From Clostridia bacterium (GTDB taxonomy: Bacteria; Bacillota; Clostridia; Christensenellales; Borkfalkiaceae), in NCBI GenBank assembly GCA_017463105.1, contig JAFTPU010000003.1, positions 1 to 64,000 on the forward strand: a DNA stretch of 64,000 nt. The letters run 5' to 3'. The notes under the pieces were generated by a model, which saw nothing but the letters and a program-made list of their open reading frames with translations, searched no databases and was not told the DNA's origin. Shown piece by piece: positions 20,973 through 28,182 of the stretch. The first letter of the stretch is position 1; each line of letters begins with the position of its first letter. Made by a program: the position numbers and the translations under genes.

Positions 20973-21356
20973 ATGCAAAACGAAACGACGACAGGCAACG
21001 GATTATTCCAAATACTCAAAGGCGCGTTCCTCGCGCTCGCTTTTTCCTTTTTGGCGACGATCGTTTTCGCCAACGTGCTCCGCTTTACGAGCGTACCCGA
21101 CAAGGTGATCTATCCCGTCAATCAGACGGTGAAGGTGATCGCGATCGCGCTGGGCGCTTTCGTATTCGTACGCGGGGAAAAGGGCTTTTTGAAGGGCGGT
21201 GCGATCGCCCTCCTATTCACCGCGCTTTCCTATCTCGCTTTTTCGGCGATCGGCGGCGACTTTTCCCTTTCGTGGCTCATTTTCGCCGAACTTTTCATCG
21301 CGCTTCTTGCGGGCGTGATCTGCGGCGCGGTGGCGGTGAATATCCGTCGCGATTGA
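20973..21356 (+). CDS. Small four-helix membrane protein (TIGR04086-like)
   Basis: Unknown function. 127 residues with four predicted transmembrane helices (about 12-35, 46-63, 68-88 and 92-118) and short loops, ending in NIRRD. It resembles the TIGR04086 family of small Clostridia membrane proteins, which is often found beside yajC and the SCIFF genes (from memory of the family; not searched here). Start ATG at 20973 because GGAGG lies 9 nt upstream; an earlier in-frame ATG at 20955 lies inside the hairpin loop and stem. Confidence 0.7.
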   Translation: MQNETTTGNGLFQILKGAFLALAFSFLATIVFANVLRFTSVPDKVIYPVNQTVKVIAIALGAFVFVRGEKGFLKGGAIALLFTALSYLAFSAIGGDFSLSWLIFAELFIALLAGVICGAVAVNIRRD

Positions 21357-21394
21357 AAATCGTGGGCAAAGTGTGAAAAAATAGCGTAAACCGC

Positions 21395-21423
21395 TTGCAA
21401 TTTTATGAAAAGTGTATTATAAT
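21395..21423 (+). promoter_or_regulatory. Promoter of the SCIFF peptide gene
   Basis: TTGCAA (21395-21400), 17-nt spacer, TATAAT (21418-21423). The SCIFF ATG is 44 nt downstream with a TTCAGGAGAG ribosome-binding site. Confidence 0.75.
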
Positions 21424-21466
21424 AATATCGTCAATACGATAAAATTCAATTTCAGGAGAGAACGCT

Positions 21467-21619
21467 ATGATTAAGACGATTGCAAAACCCGCCGAAAAGA
21501 AAGTGACGGCTTGCGGCGAATGCAGAAGCACCTGCCAGTCCGCTTGCAAAACGAGCTGCACGGTAGGCAACCAGTCCTGCGAAAGAATTACGCGCGAAGA
21601 AAAAATCGAACGTAAATAA
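21467..21619 (+). CDS. scfA: Six-cysteine SCIFF ranthipeptide precursor
   Basis: Ribosomally made peptide that is post-translationally cross-linked by the neighbouring radical SAM enzyme. 50 residues with exactly six cysteines (16, 19, 23, 27, 31, 38). It carries the hallmark SACKTSCTVGNQSC segment of the SCIFF family (six cysteines in forty-five residues). Family knowledge: the maturase links Cys sulfur to neighbouring residues (often Thr) as gamma-thioethers. The first 14 residues act as leader and the tail is highly charged. The AGGAG site lies 8 nt before the ATG. The gene has its own promoter, with two hairpins between it and the maturase gene, fitting peptide in excess of enzyme. No peptidase or dedicated exporter is adjacent. 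Confidence 0.95.
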   Translation: MIKTIAKPAEKKVTACGECRSTCQSACKTSCTVGNQSCERITREEKIERK

Positions 21620-21630
21620 TCGCAACGGCG

Positions 21631-21648
21631 CCGCTTATGTAAAAGCGG
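21631..21648 (+). repeat. Small hairpin between scfA and scfB
   Basis: CCGCTT/AAGCGG, 6-bp stem with 6-nt loop, no U-tail; first of two hairpins in the gap. Confidence 0.5.
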
Positions 21649-21671
21649 TCGCTTTCGCGGAAAAATTCGCA

Positions 21672-21705
21672 AAAAACGGCGTATTTGGATAAGTACGCCG
21701 TTTTT
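21672..21705 (+). terminator. Terminator/attenuator between SCIFF peptide and maturase
   Basis: Perfect 12-bp stem (21672-21683 with 21694-21705) whose 3' arm ends in TTTTT. No promoter is evident between it and the maturase start at 21758, so read-through would set the enzyme level. Confidence 0.8.
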
Positions 21706-21757
21706 AACCAAGTCTCGGATTTCCGCACAAGAAAACGAAAAAAGGACGAACATCAAC

Positions 21758-23083
21758 GTGATCCACGTATTTAACTATCGGGATAAAAATTACATTTACG
21801 ACGTCGGGAGCGGGTCGTTGCACGAATGCGACAAGCCCACCGCCGACTATCTCAAAGCCAAGGAAGAGGGACAAGCCGTCGATATCACGTATATCACCGA
21901 CGCGCAGATCGGGGAGATACTCTCCGACGTCGAGGGCTTGAAGGCGCAGGGCTTGCTTTTCAAGGACGAGGTGAAAACGTACCCTATGAAGAGCAACGAG
22001 GTGAAGGCGCTTTGTATCCATATCTGCCACGATTGCAATTTCCGTTGCCGCTATTGCTTTGCGGACGAGGGCGCGTACCATTCCAAACGCGAATTCATGA
22101 GCTTCGAAACGGCGAAAAAAGCCGTCGATTTCCTCATCGAAAACAGCGGCAAAAGAAAGGTGCTCGAAATGGATTTCTTCGGCGGCGAGCCGCTGATGAA
22201 CCTCGACGTTTTGAAACAGACCGTATATTACGCGAAGGAGGCGGGCGCGAAAGCGGGCAAGAAATTCCTGTTCACGACGACCACCAACGCGTTGCTTTTA
22301 AACGACGAAACGATCGAATTTTTCAACGAGGAAATGGAGAACGTCGTACTCTCGCTCGACGGGCGTAAAGAGGTGCACGACGCGATCAGAAAATCGATCA
22401 ACGGCAAGGGCACGTTCGATCTTATCATCGACAAGATCAAAAAATTCATTTCCCTGCGCGGCGCGAAAAGCTACTACGTGCGCGGTACGTTCACGGCGAA
22501 AAATCTCGATTTTTCGAAAGACGTGCTGTTTATCGCCGATCAGGGCGTCGATTCCGTTTCGATGGAGCCCGTCGTGACGGAGATAGAAGATCTGCAAATA
22601 AGGGAAGAGCATATCCCCGCGATCGAAAAGGAATACGAAAATCTCTGCGAAGCGTATCTCGAACGCCACAAGGCGGGCAAGGGCTTCAATTTCTTCCATT
22701 TCAATATCGACCTCGAGGGCGGACCCTGCCTTTCCAAGCGCGTTTCCGCGTGCGGCGCGGGCAACGAGTATTTTTCCGTTACGCCGAATGGGGACCTGTA
22801 TCCCTGCCATCAGTTTGCGGGCGACGAAAGCTTCCGCATGGGCAGCGTGTACGAGGGGATCACCCGCCCCGATATCCGCGAGCAATTTAAAAATTCCTGC
22901 CTGTTCACGCGCAAGAAGTGCGAGGGGTGTTTTGCGAAATTCATTTGTTCGGGCGGCTGTAACGCGAACAATTACCATTTCAACGGCGATATAAACGACC
23001 CGTACGAAACGACCTGCGCGATGATGAAAAAGCGTATCGAATGCGCGATGCACATTTTGGCGGAAAAGAAGCTGGGGAAATAA
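21758..23083 (+). CDS. scfB: SCIFF maturase, radical SAM thioether-forming enzyme with SPASM domain
   Basis: Cytosolic radical SAM enzyme that installs thioether cross-links in the SCIFF peptide encoded upstream. 441 residues from a GTG start (AAAGGA about 11 nt upstream). An N-terminal peptide-recognition region occupies about 1-85. The radical SAM cluster motif CNFRCRYC follows (Cys93, 97, 100). The C-terminal SPASM/twitch region has many cysteines in about residues 325-425 (CGAGNEYF, CHQF, CEGC, CSGGC, CAMM), expected to bind auxiliary 4Fe-4S clusters. A GTGAA...TTCAC hairpin follows the stop. Confidence 0.95.
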   Translation: MIHVFNYRDKNYIYDVGSGSLHECDKPTADYLKAKEEGQAVDITYITDAQIGEILSDVEGLKAQGLLFKDEVKTYPMKSNEVKALCIHICHDCNFRCRYCFADEGAYHSKREFMSFETAKKAVDFLIENSGKRKVLEMDFFGGEPLMNLDVLKQTVYYAKEAGAKAGKKFLFTTTTNALLLNDETIEFFNEEMENVVLSLDGRKEVHDAIRKSINGKGTFDLIIDKIKKFISLRGAKSYYVRGTFTAKNLDFSKDVLFIADQGVDSVSMEPVVTEIEDLQIREEHIPAIEKEYENLCEAYLERHKAGKGFNFFHFNIDLEGGPCLSKRVSACGAGNEYFSVTPNGDLYPCHQFAGDESFRMGSVYEGITRPDIREQFKNSCLFTRKKCEGCFAKFICSGGCNANNYHFNGDINDPYETTCAMMKKRIECAMHILAEKKLGK

Positions 23084-23147
23084 GTGAAGTTTTTTTGTAA
23101 ATTTCACATAAAACCGTTAAAAAATTTCGAATACTCCCCGTTATGAC

Positions 23148-23177
23148 TTGACGGACGGATAAAAAATAGGGTATAAT
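23148..23177 (+). promoter_or_regulatory. Promoter of secD-secF
   Basis: TTGACG (23148-23153), 18-nt spacer, TATAAT (23172-23177). The secD ATG is 55 nt downstream, after AGGAGG at 23220-23225. Confidence 0.7.
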
Positions 23178-23231
23178 AAAAGAGTATCATTGTAATCTCG
23201 GAGAAAATCCGATATACACAGGAGGCACTTA

Positions 23232-24770
23232 ATGGGCAAGAAAAAATCGGTGGTATTGATGGTTCTGCTTACCATCGTAATCGTCGCATTGTGCGCGCTG
23301 GTGGCGTTTCCCGCATTCCCGATCCCGAATTCGCCGGATAGCTGGAACCCCGTCGCGCTCCAATACGATCTCGGCGCGGACCTCGGCGGCGGCTACTATG
23401 CGTACTGCTATCCCGAAGGCGTTATTTCCGAAACGGAATACAACGCCGACGAAGCCGCTTTGAAGGAAGCGATCGCGGCGGCGGAATCGGAAAAGGACAA
23501 GGCGAAAGCGCAGGAAGAATACGACGAATACGTCGAAAGCTATGCGGCGTATAAGGGCTTGTATCTCTCCACGGACGAAGAACTCGGCATCTACGCGGAC
23601 GGCGCGCCTACCGCGGAATTCAAAACGAATTTCGCTTCCACGGCGGAGCTGATCGCGAAACGCTACGACGAAAAGGGCTACTCGGATTACCGCGTGGCGG
23701 TAGTCGACGATTTTTCGTTGCGCGTGGAGCTTCCCAAATCGGAAGTAAACGTCGGCTCGATCCTTACGGCTATGTCGCTCACGGGCGATATGTCGATCGA
23801 GACGGGCGGCGCGGTCGTGGACGAGCTTAAAGCGGAAGGCGCAAAAGCGTCCGACCTTATCAAGAGCGTTTCGGTTGCGACGAGATACAAGACGGCGTAC
23901 TTGAAGATCAAATTCACCGACGCGGGCGAAGAAATGATCGAGCGCGTAAAGGACACCCTTTCCGAAGCGTCCTCTACGACGGACAGCTCGTCGGCAACGA
24001 CCTTGGATATCAAGATCGGCGGCGAAACGATCACGCAGATCTATAAAGACAGCATTATGGATAACAACCGCGAAGCACGCGTGCTTGCGGTGGACCAAGT
24101 GAACAAAGCGTATGTAAAGACCTTTGAGATATTGCTCGATTCCGTTTTGGAAACCGAGGGCGCGGACAGCGTGACCTTCCGTTCCCTTTCCTCCGCCGAT
24201 ATCCGCACGTTCGAGCCCGTTTACGGCGATAACGTACTCACGCTCCTTTATATCGCGCTCGCGATCGTGATCGTCGCGCTTATCGTCGCGCCGATCGTTT
24301 CGATGGGCAGATACGGCGCGGTCGGCGCGTACGGCACGCTTTCCTACTTCGTGGTAACGACGCTTTGCTTCGCGTTCATCACGGGCGGAACGTTCGAGAT
24401 CACGCTCGGCTCGGTGCTCGTGTTCCTTGCGGGGCTTATCCTTGTCAACGTATTGCACGCACACGTGTACGGCGCGATCAAAAAAGAATTCGACCTCGGT
24501 AAAACGGTGGAATCCTCCGTCAAGGGCGGTTTCAAAAAGACCCTGTGGGGGATCGTCGATATCTATGCGGTGCTTCTGCTTGCTTCGCTTGCGCTTCTGT
24601 TGGCGACGGGCGGTCTGCACACGATGGCGTTACAGGCGATCATCTGCGTCGTTACGGGCGCGTTCTGCAACCTCCTGTGGCTCCGTGCGATCAACTACAC
24701 GCTCCTTTCCGCAAGCAAGAACAAATTCAAATATTTCCGTTTCGTAAGGGAGGATGACGACGATGAATAA
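23232..24770 (+). CDS. secD: Protein translocase subunit SecD
   Basis: Membrane subunit that uses the proton gradient to help pull exported proteins through SecYEG. 512 residues. An N-terminal helix (about 5-27) is followed by a diverged DLGADLGGGYY version of the family D[LM]xGG motif near residue 45. A large extracytoplasmic domain runs to about 330, and five further helices complete the RND-type fold. About 45 residues of Lys/Glu/Ala-rich, probably helical sequence (residues 70-115) interrupt the first periplasmic subdomain. The C-terminus is strongly acidic (DDDDE). It overlaps secF by 8 nt. Confidence 0.85.
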   Translation: MGKKKSVVLMVLLTIVIVALCALVAFPAFPIPNSPDSWNPVALQYDLGADLGGGYYAYCYPEGVISETEYNADEAALKEAIAAAESEKDKAKAQEEYDEYVESYAAYKGLYLSTDEELGIYADGAPTAEFKTNFASTAELIAKRYDEKGYSDYRVAVVDDFSLRVELPKSEVNVGSILTAMSLTGDMSIETGGAVVDELKAEGAKASDLIKSVSVATRYKTAYLKIKFTDAGEEMIERVKDTLSEASSTTDSSSATTLDIKIGGETITQIYKDSIMDNNREARVLAVDQVNKAYVKTFEILLDSVLETEGADSVTFRSLSSADIRTFEPVYGDNVLTLLYIALAIVIVALIVAPIVSMGRYGAVGAYGTLSYFVVTTLCFAFITGGTFEITLGSVLVFLAGLILVNVLHAHVYGAIKKEFDLGKTVESSVKGGFKKTLWGIVDIYAVLLLASLALLLATGGLHTMALQAIICVVTGAFCNLLWLRAINYTLLSASKNKFKYFRFVREDDDDE

Positions 24771-25767
24771 GCTGTTGACGAAAACGGTCAAAAAAGTGAC
24801 CATTATGTCTATCGTGATCGCGGTGCTTTTGATCGCGTCCTTCCTGATAACCTTCTTCGTCGGCGCAAACTACGGTATCGCCACCGACGATATGGCTACC
24901 CTCACCGTAACGGTGGACGATTATCACTTCAATAACGAAGCGTCGATCGTAAAAGTGGAATCGGTCTGCGAGACCACGTTTGCTTCGCCCGAAGTTAACG
25001 TCGAGCCGAAGATCACCTATCGCGGTGAAATGAGCGCGGACAGCGAGCTTGTCTACGCGTTCGAATACGGCACCGATCTTTCCAAGGCAAAGACGGCGCT
25101 TAAAAAAGCGTTCGAGACGGAACAGGCGAAAGCCGATTCTCCCATCGTGGCGGCGGAAATTTCCGTGTCGACGGGCAGCGAGCTCTTGAAAGCCGAGATC
25201 GCATGGGGCTACGTATGGCGCGCAGTCGGCGCGGCGGCGTTGTTCGCGGTGCTCGCATTCGTCTACGTTGCGCTTCGTTACCGTTTGAATATGGGTATTC
25301 TGACGGCGGTGTGCGCGCTTCTCGCACCCGCGCTTTCCGCGGCGATCATATTGCTTACGAGGATCCCGTTCACGGCGGCTTCTTTCTACGCGATGGCGAT
25401 CTCGTCGATGATCGCGACGGTGTTCGTTCTCTTCAACCTCAATAAGCTCCGTGCCAACCTCAAATCGGAGGAAGCGGCGGATAAGAGTGCGGAGGAGCTG
25501 ATCGTTTCGTCGACGGCGACGAAAGAGATCACCGTATTCACGGCGATCATGGGCGTTGCGCTGATCCTTGTCGGCGCGATCGCAACGGCGGCTGTGCGCT
25601 ACTTTGCGTTGGCTTCGCTCGTATCGCTGATCGTTGCCGCGTTCGTCGGGCTCGTATTCGCTCCCGCGTTGTATCTGCCGATGAAAAAGCGCGCGGATAA
25701 AAAGGCGGAGGGCGTCACCGCAAGCGGCTATCAAGGCGCGAAAAAAACTTCCGAACAGGAAGACTGA
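24763..25767 (+). CDS. secF: Protein translocase subunit SecF
   Basis: Partner of SecD. 334 residues. First transmembrane helix at about 10-35, an extracytoplasmic domain to about 145, then five helices. A Lys/Glu-rich cytoplasmic tail follows. The sequence is diverged (no clear F.GG motif), so assignment rests on topology and position after secD. ATG at 24763 is chosen over 24754 because AAGGGAGG at 24746-24753 abuts the earlier ATG but lies 9 nt before this one. Ribosomes finishing secD would re-initiate here. Confidence 0.82.
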   Translation: MNKLLTKTVKKVTIMSIVIAVLLIASFLITFFVGANYGIATDDMATLTVTVDDYHFNNEASIVKVESVCETTFASPEVNVEPKITYRGEMSADSELVYAFEYGTDLSKAKTALKKAFETEQAKADSPIVAAEISVSTGSELLKAEIAWGYVWRAVGAAALFAVLAFVYVALRYRLNMGILTAVCALLAPALSAAIILLTRIPFTAASFYAMAISSMIATVFVLFNLNKLRANLKSEEAADKSAEELIVSSTATKEITVFTAIMGVALILVGAIATAAVRYFALASLVSLIVAAFVGLVFAPALYLPMKKRADKKAEGVTASGYQGAKKTSEQED

Positions 25768-25790
25768 ACAACGTAATTACAAACAACGGG

Positions 25791-25812
25791 CGGGAGGGGG
25801 CTTTCCCTCTCG
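25791..25812 (+). terminator. Possible terminator of secF
   Basis: 8-bp stem (25791-25798 with 25805-25812, one G.U) and 6-nt loop. The following TTCGCGTTTT is only a loose U-tail. Confidence 0.4.
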
Positions 25813-25835
25813 TTCGCGTTTTAAGGAAAAAAAAG

Positions 25836-28160
25836 ATGAAAAAAATCGTTCCCGAATATTCGTTTTCGGCAGAGCAACTGAATAAAATTTCCGATCTTGC
25901 CGCCGAAACGGGTCTGACGGAACAGATCACGCGCATACTCTATGCGCGCGGCGTCGATACGGCGGAGAAGATACGCCGCTTCATGCAGCCCTCGCGCAAG
26001 AACTTTCTGTCGCCTTTCCTTATGAAAGGTATGAAAGAAGCGGTGGAGATGATCACCGAGGCGCGCGATACGGGTAAGACGGTCGCCGTATTCGGCGATT
26101 ACGACGCGGACGGTATCTGCGCTTCCGCCATTATGTATCACGCCTTGCGCGAATTCGGTATCGAGGCGCATATCTACGTACCCGAACGCTCCGAGGGCTA
26201 CGGGCTTTCCGTCGAGGCGGTCGACCGCATTTTCGAAGATTGCAATCCCGAATTGTTCATCACCGTCGATTGCGGCATTTCCTGCGCGGAGGAAGCGCAG
26301 TATATTTACGAGCTCGGTTCGGACGTGATCGTTACCGATCATCACGAATTGCCCGAGGTGCTGCCCGATTGCGTCGTCGTCAATCCCAAACTCAAGGACG
26401 ATTATCCTTACGACAACCTTTGCGGGGCGGGCGTGGCGTTCAAGGTCGCCTGTGCGTTGCTCGGCGAAAAAGCGTATCAATATCTCGATTTTGCCACGCT
26501 TGCGACGGTGGCGGACAGCGTACCGCTTTTGGGAGAAAACCGCGATATCGTCACGGAGGGGCTGAAAATTTTCAACACGCACCTGCGTCCCTGCTTTGCG
26601 GGCTTGATCGGCAAAACGTACGACGGGATCACGGCGCAAACGCTCGCCTTTACAGTCGCGCCCCGTGTGAACGCGGCGGGCAGAATGGGGGACGCGTACG
26701 CGGCGTTCAAGCTCTTCACCTCCGAGAACGAGACGGAGATCTACGACCTTTCCGTAAAGCTTTGCCTGTATAACACCGAGCGGCAGAAATATTGCGACGA
26801 GCTGTATCTTTCCGCGAAAAAGAAGCTGAACGCGAAAGGCGCGTACGGCAACGTGATCATGCTTTCGGACGAAAGCTGGAACGCAGGCTTTATCGGGATC
26901 GTCGCCGCGCGTATCGCGGAGGAATACAATCGCCCGACCCTCCTTTTCGTCCATAACGGCGATATGCTCAAAGGGAGCGCGCGGAGTATCGAAAGCATCA
27001 ATATTTTCACCGCGCTCAAAAACTGTTCGCAGTATATCGAGGAGTTCGGCGGGCACGCGCAAGCGGCGGGCGTGAACGTGCGCGTGGATAATTTCGATAA
27101 ATTGGAAGCCGCGCTCAACGAGGAGATCGGGCGTTCGTACACGGAAGAGGATTTTCAACAAAGGATATATATCAGCGAGGAGATCACCTCCGATTTTCCC
27201 GAAAAATTCGCGAGGGAGCTGATGGCGATGGAGCCGTACGGCGTGGGGCACCGCCGTCCGCTGTTCGTCGTTTCGTCGGGCGCGTGCACGGCGAAGCCGC
27301 TCAAAGCGTTTTCGCCCCATTTGTCGGTGAAATGCGAGCATATCGATCTCACCTATTTCTCGGGCGCGAAGAATCTCAAGATCATCGAAAGCGACGTGCG
27401 GAAAAAGATCGTTTTCGAGATCAGCGTGTCACATTTTAAGGGCAGAGAATATATTAAAGGGTTGGTGCGCGATCTTTTATACGACGGCAAGACGGGCAAA
27501 AACGTGGCGGAAAGCATTTTCGCAAACGCCGTCAACCGTTTCTATTCGAAAAAGGTAGCGCATACGGCAAACACGCTCACGACGGCGGAAACGAAGTCGC
27601 TCATCGAAAAGAAAAAGGCGGAATGCGCCTACGGGCTGTGCCTGATCGCGTCCGACCGCAACACCCTCCGTTCGTACGAGGGCTTGGAGGAATTCGGTTG
27701 CGATCTGTTTTATCCCACTTCGCGCAATCTCGCGAACGCGCTCATCGTTTCGCCCGCGCCCGACGCCGATCTTTCGGGCTATCGCGATTTCGTGTTTCTC
27801 GACACTCCGTCCGATTTCAACCTCGCCGCGCTCGAGGGCAGGGAGGTGTTCGTCAACGGCGAGATACGCGGATATAAAATGTTCGAAAGCCTGTCGGCTT
27901 CGCGCGAACATCTGCTTGAAATTTTTACCGCGCTCAGAAGGGAGGTCAATCTTCTCAACGGCGAAACGGCGGAGGAGGTCGCGATCTCCTGCGACGGGCT
28001 GGGCTTCGATAAACGGGAGTTCATTTTCGCGCTCACCGTGTTCGAGGAATTGGGGCTGGTCGCTTTCGAGAACGGGCGGTTGACCGTTTATCGGGGGATC
28101 AAAGCGGAGCTTTCCGATTCGGCGATCTACCGCAGAGTGTGTTTATTACAGGAAAACTGA
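25836..28160 (+). CDS. recJ: Single-stranded-DNA-specific exonuclease RecJ
   Basis: 5'-3' ssDNA exonuclease in recombination and mismatch repair. 774 residues. DHH phosphoesterase core: GDYDADG near residue 88, DCGIS near 147, TDHHE near 168. The DHHA1 domain contains GGHAQAAG near residue 405, with an OB-fold region after it. The C-terminal 200 residues form the additional region seen in longer Firmicutes RecJ proteins. ATG at 25836 has AAGGA about 10 nt upstream. rel follows 22 nt after the stop, as in many Firmicutes. Confidence 0.93.
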   Translation: MKKIVPEYSFSAEQLNKISDLAAETGLTEQITRILYARGVDTAEKIRRFMQPSRKNFLSPFLMKGMKEAVEMITEARDTGKTVAVFGDYDADGICASAIMYHALREFGIEAHIYVPERSEGYGLSVEAVDRIFEDCNPELFITVDCGISCAEEAQYIYELGSDVIVTDHHELPEVLPDCVVVNPKLKDDYPYDNLCGAGVAFKVACALLGEKAYQYLDFATLATVADSVPLLGENRDIVTEGLKIFNTHLRPCFAGLIGKTYDGITAQTLAFTVAPRVNAAGRMGDAYAAFKLFTSENETEIYDLSVKLCLYNTERQKYCDELYLSAKKKLNAKGAYGNVIMLSDESWNAGFIGIVAARIAEEYNRPTLLFVHNGDMLKGSARSIESINIFTALKNCSQYIEEFGGHAQAAGVNVRVDNFDKLEAALNEEIGRSYTEEDFQQRIYISEEITSDFPEKFARELMAMEPYGVGHRRPLFVVSSGACTAKPLKAFSPHLSVKCEHIDLTYFSGAKNLKIIESDVRKKIVFEISVSHFKGREYIKGLVRDLLYDGKTGKNVAESIFANAVNRFYSKKVAHTANTLTTAETKSLIEKKKAECAYGLCLIASDRNTLRSYEGLEEFGCDLFYPTSRNLANALIVSPAPDADLSGYRDFVFLDTPSDFNLAALEGREVFVNGEIRGYKMFESLSASREHLLEIFTALRREVNLLNGETAEEVAISCDGLGFDKREFIFALTVFEELGLVAFENGRLTVYRGIKAELSDSAIYRRVCLLQEN

Positions 28161-28182
28161 GTTTTCATCGGAGAGGTAACGG

